Both the position numbers and the translations under genes were made by a program. A stretch of 64,000 nucleotides of DNA, from the NCBI RefSeq assembly GCF_937988725.1, contig NZ_CALKHS010000003.1:124001-188000 (forward strand), in the 5' to 3' direction. How positions within the stretch are numbered: the first letter of the stretch is position 1; every line of letters starts with the position of its first letter. The notes under the pieces are model-generated. The model saw nothing but the letters and a program-made list of their open reading frames with translations. It did not search any database and was not told where the DNA came from. Origin of the DNA: an uncultured Castellaniella sp. Its GTDB lineage: Bacteria; Pseudomonadota; Gammaproteobacteria; Burkholderiales; Burkholderiaceae_B. Shown here one piece after another: positions 34,503 to 43,700 of the stretch.

Positions 34503-35522
34503 ATGAAGCTTGCCACCTTGAAAAACGAGTCGCGCGACGGCTGCCTGGTCGTCGTGTCCCGGGATCTGACGCAATGCGTCGCCGTGCCTGAGATCGCGCC
34601 CACCCTGCAGGCGGCGCTGGACGACTGGGATGCCTGCCTGCCGGCCTTGCGCGCCGCCTATGATCGGGTCAATTCGGGTCAGGATGGCGCAGCCCGCCCC
34701 TTCGATCAGGCGGCCTGCCATTCGCCGCTGCCGCGCGCCTACCAGTGGGCGGACGGCTCGGCCTACCTGAACCACGTGGAACTCGTGCGCCGCGCCCGCA
34801 ACAGCCAGGTGCCGGAATCCTTCTTCACCGATCCGCTGATGTACCAGGGCGGTTCGGACAGTTTCATCGGGCCGCGCGACCCCATCGTCGCGGACACGGA
34901 GGACTGGGGCATCGACATGGAGGCCGAGGTCGCCGTCGTCACGGGCGACGTGCCCATGGGCGCGCGCCCGGCGGACGCCGGCGGCGCGATCCGCCTGCTG
35001 ATGCTGGTCAATGACGTGTCCCTGCGCGGCCTGATTCCGGGAGAACTGGCCAAGGGCTTCGGCTTCTTCCAGTCCAAGCCGTCCAGCGCCTTTTCCCCGG
35101 TCGCCGTCACGCCCGACGAACTGGGATCGGCCTGGCGCGACGGCAAGGTCCACCTGCCGCTGCGGGTCGAACTGAACGGCGAGCCCTTCGGCTGCCCGAA
35201 CGCCGGCCGGGACATGACCTTCGATTTCCCGCAGCTGGTGGCGCATGCCGCCCGCACGCGTCCGCTGTCGGCCGGGACCATCATCGGTTCGGGCACGGTG
35301 TCCAACAAGCAGGGCGGGCTGCACGGCTCCAGCATCCGCAACGGCGGCGTGGGCTACTGCTGCATCGCCGAGGTCCGCATGTACGAGACCATCGAAGGCG
35401 GCGCGCCGGCCACGCCCTTCATGCGTTTCGGCGACCGGGTGCGCATCCACATGAGCGACGCCGCGGGCGAGGACATCTTCGGCGTCATCGAGCAGACGGT
35501 CGAACGCCGCGCGGGGGCCTGA
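34503..35522 (+). CDS. fahA: Fumarylacetoacetate hydrolase (fumarylacetoacetase)
   Basis: 339 residues from MKLATLKNES at 34503; the longer in-frame extension to 34365 overlaps dctP and is not used. The C-terminal FAH domain shows metal ligands in WGIDMEAEVAVV (E140, E142) and NDVSLR (D171). It hydrolyses fumarylacetoacetate to fumarate and acetoacetate, the last step of homogentisate breakdown. maiA starts three bases after its stop and hmgA follows. The all-bacterial FAH with a short N-terminal domain is about this size. Confidence 0.9.
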   Translation: MKLATLKNESRDGCLVVVSRDLTQCVAVPEIAPTLQAALDDWDACLPALRAAYDRVNSGQDGAARPFDQAACHSPLPRAYQWADGSAYLNHVELVRRARNSQVPESFFTDPLMYQGGSDSFIGPRDPIVADTEDWGIDMEAEVAVVTGDVPMGARPADAGGAIRLLMLVNDVSLRGLIPGELAKGFGFFQSKPSSAFSPVAVTPDELGSAWRDGKVHLPLRVELNGEPFGCPNAGRDMTFDFPQLVAHAARTRPLSAGTIIGSGTVSNKQGGLHGSSIRNGGVGYCCIAEVRMYETIEGGAPATPFMRFGDRVRIHMSDAAGEDIFGVIEQTVERRAGA

Positions 35523-35525
35523 GCG

Positions 35526-36170
35526 ATGCTGGAACTCTATTCCTATTTCCGCAGTTCGGCGGCCTACCGCGTCCGGATCGCGCTGGGCCTGAAGGGCCTG
35601 GACTACCGGGTCATCCCGGTGCACCTGCTGCGCCATGGCGGCGAGCAATTCGGGGACGACTACCAGAGCCGCAATCCGGAAGGCCTGGTGCCGGCGCTGG
35701 ACGAGGACGGCCGGATCCTGACCCAGTCCCTGGCGATCATGGAATACCTGGACGAGACGCACGGCCCCGCCACCCTGCTGCCGGTCGACGCGCCGGGCCG
35801 CGCCCGGGTGCGCGCCCTGGCGCTGCACGTCGCCTGCGACATCCACCCCCTGAACAATCTGCGCGTCCTGCGCTGGCTGTCGCGCGAACTGAAGATCGAA
35901 CAATCCGCCCGCGACGACTGGTACCGGCATTGGGTGGAACTGGGCTTCCGGGCCCTGGAGGCGCAGCTGCGGTCGCCCGCGACGGGGCGCTGCTGCCATG
36001 GCGACGAGCCGGGCCTGGCCGACTGCTGCCTGGTGCCCCAGGTCTACAACGCGCGCCGCTATGATGTGGATCTGTCGGCCTTTCCGACGATCGCGCGGAT
36101 CGCGGCGCATTGCGAGTCGCTGCCCGCCTTCCAGGCGGCGCATCCGGACGCGCAGCCGGATGCGGAGTGA
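35526..36170 (+). CDS. maiA: Maleylacetoacetate isomerase (zeta-class GST)
   Basis: 214 residues, the usual length. The thioredoxin-like N-terminal half starts LELYSYFRSSAAYRVRIALGLKGLDY, with S10/S11 where the zeta-class catalytic Ser sits. QSLAIMEYLDE is the glutathione-binding segment. It isomerises maleylacetoacetate to fumarylacetoacetate with glutathione. It is between fahA and hmgA in one rightward operon. Confidence 0.95.
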   Translation: MLELYSYFRSSAAYRVRIALGLKGLDYRVIPVHLLRHGGEQFGDDYQSRNPEGLVPALDEDGRILTQSLAIMEYLDETHGPATLLPVDAPGRARVRALALHVACDIHPLNNLRVLRWLSRELKIEQSARDDWYRHWVELGFRALEAQLRSPATGRCCHGDEPGLADCCLVPQVYNARRYDVDLSAFPTIARIAAHCESLPAFQAAHPDAQPDAE

Positions 36171-36175
36171 CGGCG

Positions 36176-36213
36176 CGCCGGGCGGATCGGCAGTCGCCGA
36201 TCGCGGCCCGGCG
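36176..36213. other. Composite stem-loop between maiA and hmgA
   Basis: Outer arms CGCCGGGC (36176-36183) and GCCCGGCG (36206-36213) enclose an inner hairpin, GATCGGC-AGTC-GCCGATC (36185-36202). There is no T-run. It may tune hmgA expression inside the operon; unproven. Confidence 0.4.
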
Positions 36214-36263
36214 GATCCGGCGCGCGTGACGCTGCCGCCGGCCGTGTTTTTCGGGAGATCATC

Positions 36264-37562
36264 ATGAGCACGACACCCTCCTTGGAATATCAGAGCGGAT
36301 TCGGCAACGAGTTCGCCACCGAGGCCCTGCCCGGCGCGCTGCCGGTCGGGCGCAATTCCCCCCAGCGAGCCCCTTACGGCCTGTATGCCGAACAGCTGTC
36401 GGGCACGGCGTTCACGGCGCCGCGCCATGCCAATCGGCGATCCTGGCTGTATCGCATCCGGCCGGCGGCCACGCATGGGCCGTTCGAGCCGTCCTCCGCG
36501 GGGGCGCGCTGGCTGAGCCGCTACGATGAAGTTCCCACGCCGCCGGACCCGATGCGCTGGGATCCCCTGCCGCTGCCGGGCGACGACGCGGCCACGGATT
36601 TCGTGGACGGCATGGTGACCATGGGCGGCAACGTCGGCTGCGGCATCCATCTGTACACCGCCAACCGTTCGATGCGGGACCGCTATTTCTACGATGCCGA
36701 CGGCGAACTGCTGATCGTGCCGCAGCAAGGTCGCCTGGAACTGGCGACCGAACTGGGCGTGCTGCTGGTCGAGCCCCAGGAAATCGCGGTCGTTCCGCGT
36801 GGCGTGCGCTTCCAGGTCCGCCTGCCCGACGGCGTGGCGCGCGGCTACGTGTGCGAGAATCCGGGCGCGCACCTGCGGCTGCCCGATCTGGGCGTGATCG
36901 GCTCGAACGGCCTGGCCAACCCGCGCGACTTCCTGGCGCCCGTGGCCGCCTACGAAGACCTCGATGGCGATTTCGAATTGCTGGCGAAATTCCAGGGCCG
37001 CTTCTGGAGCGCCCGCATGGACCATTCACCCCTGGACGTGGTGGCCTGGCATGGCAACGACACGCCGTACAAATACGATCTGCGCCGCTTCAACGCGATC
37101 GGCTCAATCACCCACGACCACCCGGATCCGTCGATCTTCCTGGTGCTGCATGCGCCCAGCGCCGTGCCGGGCGTGGACACCATCGACTTCGTCGCCTTCG
37201 CGCCGCGCATCCTGGCGATGCGGGACACCTTCCGGCCGCCCTGGTTCCACCGCAACCTGGCGGGCGAATTCATGGGCCTGGTGCATGGCCGCTACGACGC
37301 CAAGGCCGAAGGCTTCCAGCCCGGCGGCGCGTCGCTGCACAACACCATGACCGGTCATGGTCCGGACGCCGAGACCTTCGCCAAGGCCAGCGCGGCGGAT
37401 ACGTCCAAGCCGGACTACGTCGCCGACACCATGGCGTTTATGTTCGAGACGCCGGTGACGATCCAGGCCACCCGCCAGGCCCTGGAATCGCCGCAGCGGC
37501 AGCGGGAATACTACCGCTGCTGGCAGGGCCTGACGAAGCGCTTCGATCCGGCGAAGCGATAA
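36264..37562 (+). CDS. hmgA: Homogentisate 1,2-dioxygenase
   Basis: 432 residues, near the family norm of about 430-440. The Fe(II) ligands align as H329 and E335 in FHRNLAGEFMG and H365 in TGHGPD; the acid-base His is H286 in THDHPDPS. It opens the homogentisate ring to maleylacetoacetate. With maiA and fahA upstream the full pathway from homogentisate to fumarate and acetoacetate is present. The operon ends at a GC hairpin (37584-37606). Confidence 0.97.
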   Translation: MSTTPSLEYQSGFGNEFATEALPGALPVGRNSPQRAPYGLYAEQLSGTAFTAPRHANRRSWLYRIRPAATHGPFEPSSAGARWLSRYDEVPTPPDPMRWDPLPLPGDDAATDFVDGMVTMGGNVGCGIHLYTANRSMRDRYFYDADGELLIVPQQGRLELATELGVLLVEPQEIAVVPRGVRFQVRLPDGVARGYVCENPGAHLRLPDLGVIGSNGLANPRDFLAPVAAYEDLDGDFELLAKFQGRFWSARMDHSPLDVVAWHGNDTPYKYDLRRFNAIGSITHDHPDPSIFLVLHAPSAVPGVDTIDFVAFAPRILAMRDTFRPPWFHRNLAGEFMGLVHGRYDAKAEGFQPGGASLHNTMTGHGPDAETFAKASAADTSKPDYVADTMAFMFETPVTIQATRQALESPQRQREYYRCWQGLTKRFDPAKR

Positions 37563-37583
37563 ACGTTCAACGCCGGAACCTTG

Positions 37584-37606
37584 CCGGGCGGGATGCCCGC
37601 CCGGCG
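37584..37606. terminator. Bidirectional terminator-like hairpin between convergent HGD genes
   Basis: GCCGGGCGGG and CCCGCCCGGC pair over ten bases with the loop ATG, between hmgA (plus) and the HGD-like gene (minus). There is no T-run in either direction. Confidence 0.6.
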
Positions 37607-37619
37607 TTGCGCGCCCGAT

Positions 37620-38750
37620 TCACTCCTTCCACGAATCCACATACCCCGGCACCTTCACACCCTCGGGCAGCGTGTCCAGTTCCAGCGGATAGCGTGAATC
37701 GATCATCACCGCGACCTCGTCGGTGTACTTGCGCTCGCCCTTGTTGTTGGCCGCCGCGGCCGCGAAGGCCTTGGGGTGCGGGCCGTGATGGAAGCCCGAC
37801 GGGTGCAGCGTGAACATGCCCGGCTTGATGTTGTCGCGGCTGAAGAAATTGCCCTGGTGGTAGAAGATCGACTCGTCGAATTCGTCGTTGTTGTGATAGA
37901 AGGGCACCTTCAGCGCGCCAGGGTCGCTTTCGATGGGGCGCGGAGCGAAAGTGCAGACGATGATGGTGTTCGACAGAAAGGTCGCGTGCACCGTCGGCGG
38001 CAGATGGTAGCGGTCCGACAGCAGTTCGCGGATGTCGCGCCAGTTCAGTTTCACCGGCACGCAGTCGCCGTGCCAGCCGGCCGTGTCCAGGAAGTTGTAG
38101 GGGAAGGTCACCGTCGTGACCTGCTGGCGGCGCTTGGCCCGCACGCGGGTTTCATGTTCGCCGTACTGGGCCTTGTAGGCCTCGTCGATCTTCGGCGTGT
38201 CCAGCACGGCCAGGTCGAATTGCGCGTGGCGGCCGGTGATGCCGCGTTCCGGCAGCTGGAACAGGTCCTCCGTGGCCTCGATGGTCAGGACCTCGTTGCG
38301 CACCGATGTTTCCAGGCGCCAGGTCGTGCCGCGCGGGATGTTTATGTAGTCGCCCTCGCGGTAGCTCATGTGGCCGTAGTCGCAGAAGAACTCGCCTTCG
38401 CCCCGGTGGAAGAACAGAATCATGTCGCCGTCGCCGTTGCGCGCCAGGTCCGGCATGGACACGTCGAACTTCCAGAAGCAGACCTGGGTCTGACCGTTGT
38501 GCATGAAGCGCCGTGCCTTCCAGGGGCAGGGGGCGCTGTCGTCCAGGCGATTCAGGTCCAGCAGGCTGAGTTCCAGCGGACCTTCCCACTTCGTCCAGCC
38601 GGTGGGCTTGTGAGTGTGCAGGATGTGGCTGGCCGGGCCGAAGAAGCCGTTGCGGCCGTGTTCCCGTTCGTACAGGCCGTCGGGAATGTCGCAGTGGGCC
38701 TGGCGGGTGTAGATGCCTTCGGCCTTGGGGAAAGTGATGGGGTTTTTCAT
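37620..38750 (-). CDS. Homogentisate dioxygenase-family protein (second HGD paralogue)
   Basis: 376 residues, shorter than true HmgA (432) and only distantly similar. It shares the cupin core and a metal-site pattern: FYHNNDEFDESIF (H286, E290 or E293) and HPSGFHHGPHP (H321/H322). The last parallels the HGP motif of HmgA. It probably cleaves a substituted aromatic or related ring with Fe(II) and O2, but its substrate is not known. It is convergent with hmgA and divergent from an IclR gene, so it is regulated separately. The clustering suggests a pathway that feeds into or parallels homogentisate. Confidence 0.8.
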   Translation of the reverse strand: MKNPITFPKAEGIYTRQAHCDIPDGLYEREHGRNGFFGPASHILHTHKPTGWTKWEGPLELSLLDLNRLDDSAPCPWKARRFMHNGQTQVCFWKFDVSMPDLARNGDGDMILFFHRGEGEFFCDYGHMSYREGDYINIPRGTTWRLETSVRNEVLTIEATEDLFQLPERGITGRHAQFDLAVLDTPKIDEAYKAQYGEHETRVRAKRRQQVTTVTFPYNFLDTAGWHGDCVPVKLNWRDIRELLSDRYHLPPTVHATFLSNTIIVCTFAPRPIESDPGALKVPFYHNNDEFDESIFYHQGNFFSRDNIKPGMFTLHPSGFHHGPHPKAFAAAAANNKGERKYTDEVAVMIDSRYPLELDTLPEGVKVPGYVDSWKE

Positions 38751-38784
38751 GGATGTCTCTGTGAGGTTGTTATGAAATAATTAA

Positions 38785-38813
38785 CAGTGTTATCATATAA
38801 ACAGCACTGATAA
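38785..38813. promoter_or_regulatory. Candidate IclR operator upstream of the HGD-like gene
   Basis: TTATCA (38790-38795) and TGATAA (38808-38813) form a perfect inverted repeat, and CAGTG (38785-38789) pairs with CACTG (38805-38809), nested in the same AT-rich stretch. It lies 35 bases upstream of the minus-strand HGD-like start, within the divergent gap to the IclR gene. Confidence 0.5.
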
Positions 38814-38971
38814 TCTAAGGCATGCTCCGTCCGTGCGTCCAACAGTTTTTGCCCATGAATGGATCGGCCCCGCTTCTGCACGGGGCGGCCGGTGTGTCAT
38901 TTCGGCACCCGTGGCGCTGGCTGTTGCGATGGGCGACATGCGGCAGCCGCATCGAAGGACGAAGACGCGCC

Positions 38972-39739
38972 ATGACCTCCGCTGAAAACGATATGCCCCC
39001 CGGAATGGCGGGATCCGCGCCGCGAGCCGGCGCATGGCCCGGGGACATCCAGGGCATCCAGTCGGTGGAACTGGGGCTGGACCTGTTTCGCCTGCTGGCG
39101 GGCGCAGGCGCGCCGTGCGGCCTGTCGGACCTGGCCCGGCAGGCCGGAATGCACCGGGCCAAGGCCTATCGCTATCTGGTCAGCCTGGCGCGCGCCGGCT
39201 GGGTCAGCCAGGATGCGCGCACGGGGCGGTACGACGTCGGCCCGGCGGTGCGCGATCTGGCCCTGTCCTGGCTGGCGCGCCAGGATCCCTTGCGGCTGGC
39301 CGGGGAAGAAGCCCGCGCGCTGGCGCAGACGCTGGGGGAAACCTGCTTTGTCGCAGTAAACGGGCAGGGCGGGGTGACGGCCGTCCGGGTCTGCCTGCCC
39401 GGCCAGGGGGTCTCCGTCGGGGTCTCCGAGGGCGCTCTCTTCGATCTGGAGTCCTCGGCCACGGGGCGCATCTTCGCCGCCTGGCAGGATCCTCCGTCGC
39501 GGCGGCTCGCTCCCGCGGTCCGCCGCGATATCCGGTCCAGCGGCCTGGCGATGGTGGAAGGTGAACACGTCCCGGGCATCAACGCCCTCAGCGTGCCGGT
39601 GCTCGATGCGCAGGGCCGGCTGCTGCTGGCCCTGACCCTGGTGGGGCACGCCGGGTCCTTGCGGGCCGACCCGGACAGCCCGGCCGCCCGGGCGCTGCGG
39701 GCGGCCGGGCGCCGGGTCTCGGCGGCGGTGGGGGGATAA
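38972..39739 (+). CDS. IclR family transcriptional regulator
   Basis: 255 residues from MTSAENDMPP at 38972. Upstream in-frame ATGs at 38822 and 38855 would add 50 or 39 residues unlike the family, so they are not used, but the start remains uncertain. The helix-turn-helix reads CGLSDLARQAGMHRAKAYRYL; the effector domain is C-terminal. It is divergent from the HGD-like dioxygenase and probably represses or activates it in response to an aromatic acid. Confidence 0.82.
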   Translation: MTSAENDMPPGMAGSAPRAGAWPGDIQGIQSVELGLDLFRLLAGAGAPCGLSDLARQAGMHRAKAYRYLVSLARAGWVSQDARTGRYDVGPAVRDLALSWLARQDPLRLAGEEARALAQTLGETCFVAVNGQGGVTAVRVCLPGQGVSVGVSEGALFDLESSATGRIFAAWQDPPSRRLAPAVRRDIRSSGLAMVEGEHVPGINALSVPVLDAQGRLLLALTLVGHAGSLRADPDSPAARALRAAGRRVSAAVGG

Positions 39740-39767
39740 AAAAGGCCGGCCGCGGAAGCGGCCGGCC
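39738..39767 (-). terminator. Rho-independent terminator of the paaN-livJ operon
   Basis: GGCCGGCCGC-GGAA-GCGGCCGGCC is a perfect ten-base-pair stem. On the minus strand it is followed by six T residues (39743-39738), right after the binding-protein stop codon. It could also stop transcription from the IclR gene, which ends in it. Confidence 0.85.
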
Positions 39768-39791
39768 CGATCGATGCCAGCGGGTTTGCGG

Positions 39792-40937
39792 TCAGTCGAT
39801 CAGCTTCCAGTCGCCATTGTGAATTTCGAGCATGCGGAACGCGCTCAGGTCCAGGCCCATGTGGTCGGCGGCGGACATGTTCACCACGCCGCCCGTGCCG
39901 ACGTAGCCTTTGGTCTGTTCGATGGCGTCGCGCACCTTGGCCTTGTCGGTGCCGCCGGCCCGCTTGACTGCGTCGACATAGAGCATCAGGCCGTCGTAGG
40001 CATGGCCGCCGAAGGTCGAGACCTCGGCTTTCCAGCGCTCCTGGAAGGCCTTGGCGTAGGCGGAGACCACCGGCTTCTGCGGGTCGCTGTCGGGCAGCTT
40101 GTCGGCGACCACCAGGGCGGCGCAGGGCAGGCGGACCCCTTCGGCCGCATCGCGGGCGAGCTTGATGAACTCGTTCGAGCATACGCCGTGCGCATGATAG
40201 AGCGGCAGCTTGACGCCCAACTGCTTGTAGTTGCGGGTGACCAGCGCCGGGCCCTGGCCCAGCCCGAAGACCAGCACGGCCTGCACGTCGGGCATGTTCT
40301 TGATTTTGGTCAGCTGCGGACTCATGTCGGTGTCCTTGGGGCCGTAGGTCTCGTTGGCCACGATCTGGATGCCGTAGTTGGGCGCGACCAGTTCAGATTC
40401 CTTCTTGCCGGATTGGCCGAAACCGCTGGTTTCACTGACCAGGGCGATCTTCGTGAAACCGCGCTTTTTCATGTCCTCGAACACCTTTTCGGCGGCCATG
40501 CGGTCCGTGTGCGGAGTCTTGAACAGCCACTTCTTCACCGGGTCGATGATCACGACCGCGCCCGCCAGGGAGATGAAGGGGATCCCGGTCTTCTCGGCCA
40601 GCGGATCCATGGACATGGTGGAGCCTGTCGTGGTGCCGCCGATGATGACGTCCACCTGGTCGTCGTAGATCAGGCGCTTGGCGAAACCGTTGGCCTTGTT
40701 GGCATCGCTGCCGTCGTCATAGTGCACGAGCTGCAGCTGCCGGCCCAGGACGCCGCCCGTCTTGTTGATGGAATCGACGTACATTTCCAGAGTCTTGACT
40801 TCCGGGTCGCCCAGGAATGCGGCGGGGCCGGTGGCCGACAGAACGGAGCCGATCTTGATCGGATCGGCGGCTTGCGCGGCGAGCGTGAAAGCGGCCAGCG
40901 CGCAGCCGGTCATCAAGCGCCAGGTCGGTGATTTCAT
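39792..40937 (-). CDS. Liv-type (HAAT) ABC transporter binding protein
   Basis: 381 residues with a signal peptide (MTGCALAAFTLAAQA). The mature part, DPIKIGSVLSATGPAAFLGDPEVKTLEMYVDSINKTGGV, is typical of branched-chain/amide/aromatic-acid binding proteins (LivJ, Peripla_BP_6). It is the last gene of the paaN-paaG-paaI-paaK operon, 45 bases after paaK, with AAGGAG before its ATG. The matching LivHMGF genes lie on the other side of the cluster (49203-53104). The ligand is probably an aryl acid such as a phenylacetate derivative, inferred from the operon. Confidence 0.92.
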   Translation of the reverse strand: MKSPTWRLMTGCALAAFTLAAQAADPIKIGSVLSATGPAAFLGDPEVKTLEMYVDSINKTGGVLGRQLQLVHYDDGSDANKANGFAKRLIYDDQVDVIIGGTTTGSTMSMDPLAEKTGIPFISLAGAVVIIDPVKKWLFKTPHTDRMAAEKVFEDMKKRGFTKIALVSETSGFGQSGKKESELVAPNYGIQIVANETYGPKDTDMSPQLTKIKNMPDVQAVLVFGLGQGPALVTRNYKQLGVKLPLYHAHGVCSNEFIKLARDAAEGVRLPCAALVVADKLPDSDPQKPVVSAYAKAFQERWKAEVSTFGGHAYDGLMLYVDAVKRAGGTDKAKVRDAIEQTKGYVGTGGVVNMSAADHMGLDLSAFRMLEIHNGDWKLID

Positions 40938-40982
40938 GGTGTGTCTCCTTGGGTGGTTTTTTGATGATCGCGGGTGATGCGC

Positions 40983-42305
40983 TCATTCCTGTTTCGGCCG
41001 CTCGTCGAACACGCGGCGGGCCTTGCCGGTCTGCGTGCGCGGCAATTCGCCGTAGTGCATGACGGTGACCCGGGTCGAAATGCCGATATTGGTCTTGATG
41101 TGGTGCTGCAGCTGACGGGCCGACTGGTCGATGGACTCGGTCGTGGCGCCGTTGGCTTCGTGCTGCAGCTCGCAGCGGACCTCGACCTGGTCCAGATGAT
41201 TGATGCGCGAGACGACGATCTGGTAAGTGCCATTGAAGATCGGATTGCGCAGGATCTGTTCCTCGATCTGGGTGGGGAACACATTGACGCCCCTGATGAT
41301 CAGCATGTCGTCGGTGCGGCCGGTGATGCGGCCCATGCGGCGGAAGCTGCGGGCGGTCGGAGGGAGCAGCCGGGTACGGTCCCGGGTGCGGTAGCGGATG
41401 ATGGGCAAGGCTTCCTTGGTGAGCGAGGTGAAGACCAGTTCGCCTTCTTCGCCATCGGGCACCGGCTCGTCGGTGGCCGGGTCGATGATCTCCGGGTAGA
41501 AATGATCTTCCCAGATGACCGGGCCATCCTTGGATTCGATGCATTCGGAGGCGACCCCCGGACCCATGACTTCGGACAGACCGTAGATGTCCACCGCGTC
41601 CAATCCCAGTTTGCGCTCGATTTCCGAGCGCATGCCCTCGCCCCAGGGTTCCGCGCCGAAGATGCCGACCTTCAGCGATATGTCGTCGGGCGCGATCCGC
41701 TGACGGTCGAATTCCTCCGCGATGACCAGGGAGTAGGAGGGCGTCACCATGATGATGTCGGGCCTCAGGTCCATGATCAGCTGGACCTGTTTTTCCGTCT
41801 GGCCGCCGGACATGGGAATGACGGTGCAGCCGGCGCGTTCCGCGCCGTAGTGGGCGCCCAGCCCGCCGGTGAACAGGCCGTAGCCGTAGGCCACGTGGAC
41901 GGTGTCGCCCGCTCGCCCTCCCGCCGCCCGGATGGAGCGGGCCACCAGTTCCGCCCAGGTGTCGATGTCTTTCAGGGTGTAGCCGACGACCGTCGGCTTG
42001 CCTGTCGTCCCGGAGGATGCGTGCAGGCGGGCCAGGCGTTCCCGAGGCACGGCGAACATGCCGAAGGGGTAGTTGCGCCGCAGGTCTTCCTTGGTCGTGC
42101 AGGGGAACTTGCGGATGTCCTCCAGACGTTGCAGGTCGTCGGGGCGGACTCCGCGCGCGTCGAAGGCGTGCCGGTAGTGGGGGACGTTGTCGTAGGCATT
42201 GCGCAGAGTCTGTCGCAGGCGTTCGAGCTGCAGCGCGGTGATTTCGTCGCGGCTGGCGGTTTCGATGGGCTCCAGATCCCCGGGGCGGGCGGTCTTGACG
42301 GGCAT
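40983..42305 (-). CDS. paaK: Phenylacetate-CoA ligase-type adenylate-forming enzyme
   Basis: 440 residues, the normal PaaK length. The nucleotide loop SSGTTGKPT is at 97-105. YGLSEVMGPGVASEC and DMLIIRGVNVFPTQIEEQIL are PaaK signatures. It makes an aryl-acetyl-CoA from the free acid, ATP and CoA. It follows paaI by 43 bases in a leftward operon. Phenylacetate is the family's usual substrate; a hydroxylated or other aryl acid is possible because the downstream oxygenase is not the usual one. Confidence 0.93.
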   Translation of the reverse strand: MPVKTARPGDLEPIETASRDEITALQLERLRQTLRNAYDNVPHYRHAFDARGVRPDDLQRLEDIRKFPCTTKEDLRRNYPFGMFAVPRERLARLHASSGTTGKPTVVGYTLKDIDTWAELVARSIRAAGGRAGDTVHVAYGYGLFTGGLGAHYGAERAGCTVIPMSGGQTEKQVQLIMDLRPDIIMVTPSYSLVIAEEFDRQRIAPDDISLKVGIFGAEPWGEGMRSEIERKLGLDAVDIYGLSEVMGPGVASECIESKDGPVIWEDHFYPEIIDPATDEPVPDGEEGELVFTSLTKEALPIIRYRTRDRTRLLPPTARSFRRMGRITGRTDDMLIIRGVNVFPTQIEEQILRNPIFNGTYQIVVSRINHLDQVEVRCELQHEANGATTESIDQSARQLQHHIKTNIGISTRVTVMHYGELPRTQTGKARRVFDERPKQE

Positions 42306-42348
42306 GGCGGTTGTCTCCTTGTCTTATGGTGTTGGTTCGCGGGCGGAC

Positions 42349-42804
42349 TCAGTCCGCAGGCAGGGCGTCGGTCACCAGGCCCTGGATCCGGTGCGATTTG
42401 CCCCGGAACAGCGCGACGTCGCGACCCGCCGTCAGATTGTGGACCGTGATGTCATAGACCCCGGTGCGACCGCCCTGGGTCCGGGCTTCAGCGCGCGCCT
42501 GCAGACGATCGCCTTCGCGGGCGGGCGCCAGGAAATCGATGTGGCAGGCCGAGGCCACCGTGTTGTGGTTGTCGCTGTTGCAGGCATACGCGAAGGCGGT
42601 GTCGGCCAGCGTGAAGATCATGCCGCCGTGGCAGATGCCATGGCCATTGAGCATGTCCCCGCGCACGGTCATCGATAGCCGGGCGCTGCCTGGCGCGATG
42701 GAGTCCAACCGCATGTCCAGCGACTGCGCGGCGTGGTCGCGGGACCACATGGCGGCAGCCACGGTTTCGGCCAGAGTCTGAGGGGCGAGGGCTTCATGCG
42801 TCAT
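42349..42804 (-). CDS. paaI: PaaI-type hot-dog thioesterase
   Basis: 151 residues from MTHEALAPQT at 42804; a longer frame reaches back into paaG and is rejected. MLNGHGICHGGMIFTLADTAFAYACNS, split here as HGICHGG and ADTAFAYACNS, is nearly the same as in E. coli PaaI, and LFRGKSHRIQG matches its end. It hydrolyses ring-hydroxylated or stalled aryl-acetyl-CoA to free CoA. It lies between paaG and paaK. Confidence 0.94.
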   Translation of the reverse strand: MTHEALAPQTLAETVAAAMWSRDHAAQSLDMRLDSIAPGSARLSMTVRGDMLNGHGICHGGMIFTLADTAFAYACNSDNHNTVASACHIDFLAPAREGDRLQARAEARTQGGRTGVYDITVHNLTAGRDVALFRGKSHRIQGLVTDALPAD

Positions 42805-42874
42805 GGAGAGGGTTTCCCGTGTGGATGTCGGATTGCCGGGCGCGTTGAGGACTGTGGCGCGGCGCGATTGGGTT

Positions 42875-43669
42875 TCATTGCCCGGTGAATCGGGCCGGCC
42901 GTTTTTCCAGGAAGGCGGCGACGCCTTCCGCATAATCGGCGCGCCAGCCGAGTTCGCGCATGATGCCGGCTTCCATCGAGAGTTGCTGTTCCAGCGTGTG
43001 GGAAGAGGCGGCCTGCATGGCCTGGCGCGTACGCACCAGGGCGCGGGTCGGCGCCTGGGCCAGCTGCGCGGCCAGTCGGTTGATTTCCGCCTCGAAGGCA
43101 TCGTCGGCGACGCACGACCAGATCAGGCCCCAATCGGCCGCCTGGCGCGCAGGCAGCCGTTCGGCCAGCAGAGCCAGGCCCATGGCGCGCGCCATGCCGA
43201 TGCGCTGGGGCAACAGCCAGGTGCCTCCCGTGTCCGGGATCAGGCCGATCTTGCTGAAAGCCTGCAGGAAGGAGGCGGATTCCGAAGCGACGACCAGATC
43301 GCAGGCCAGCGCGATGGAGGCTCCCGCCCCGGCGGCGATTCCGTTGACGGCCGCCAGTGTCGGCACCCGCAGGTTCTGCAGCGCCAGGATCAGCGGCTTG
43401 TAGAAGCCTTCGACGGTGGCGCCCAGATCGGGAGCCTGACCGGAGCCGATCTGCATGGCGCGGTCGCCCAGATCCTGGCCCGCGCAAAAACCGCGGCCGG
43501 CGCCGGAGAGGACCAGCGCGCGGACTGCGCTGTTCTCCTGGACCCTGCCCAGCGCATCGCGGACCTCGAGATGCATGGCCTCGGTGAAGCTGTTGAGCTT
43601 GTCGGGCCGTGACAGGATCAGGCGGGCGACGCCTTGTTCGATGGAAAAACGGATGTTCTGGTAAGTCAC
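42875..43669 (-). CDS. paaG: 1,2-epoxyphenylacetyl-CoA isomerase
   Basis: 264 residues of the crotonase family. GAGRGFCAGQDLGDRAM is close to the PaaG-specific segment, and ALACDLVVAS, FSKIGLIPDTGGTWLLP and EGVAAFLEKRPARFTG match PaaG through to the end. In the known pathway it turns the ring epoxide of phenylacetyl-CoA into the seven-membered oxepin-CoA. Its presence is the strongest local hint that an aryl-CoA epoxide is formed here. It starts 31 bases after paaN. Confidence 0.93.
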   Translation of the reverse strand: MTYQNIRFSIEQGVARLILSRPDKLNSFTEAMHLEVRDALGRVQENSAVRALVLSGAGRGFCAGQDLGDRAMQIGSGQAPDLGATVEGFYKPLILALQNLRVPTLAAVNGIAAGAGASIALACDLVVASESASFLQAFSKIGLIPDTGGTWLLPQRIGMARAMGLALLAERLPARQAADWGLIWSCVADDAFEAEINRLAAQLAQAPTRALVRTRQAMQAASSHTLEQQLSMEAGIMRELGWRADYAEGVAAFLEKRPARFTGQ

Positions 43670-43700
43670 GCCGGGCCTCCGCGGGTGAGTGGGAACGGCT

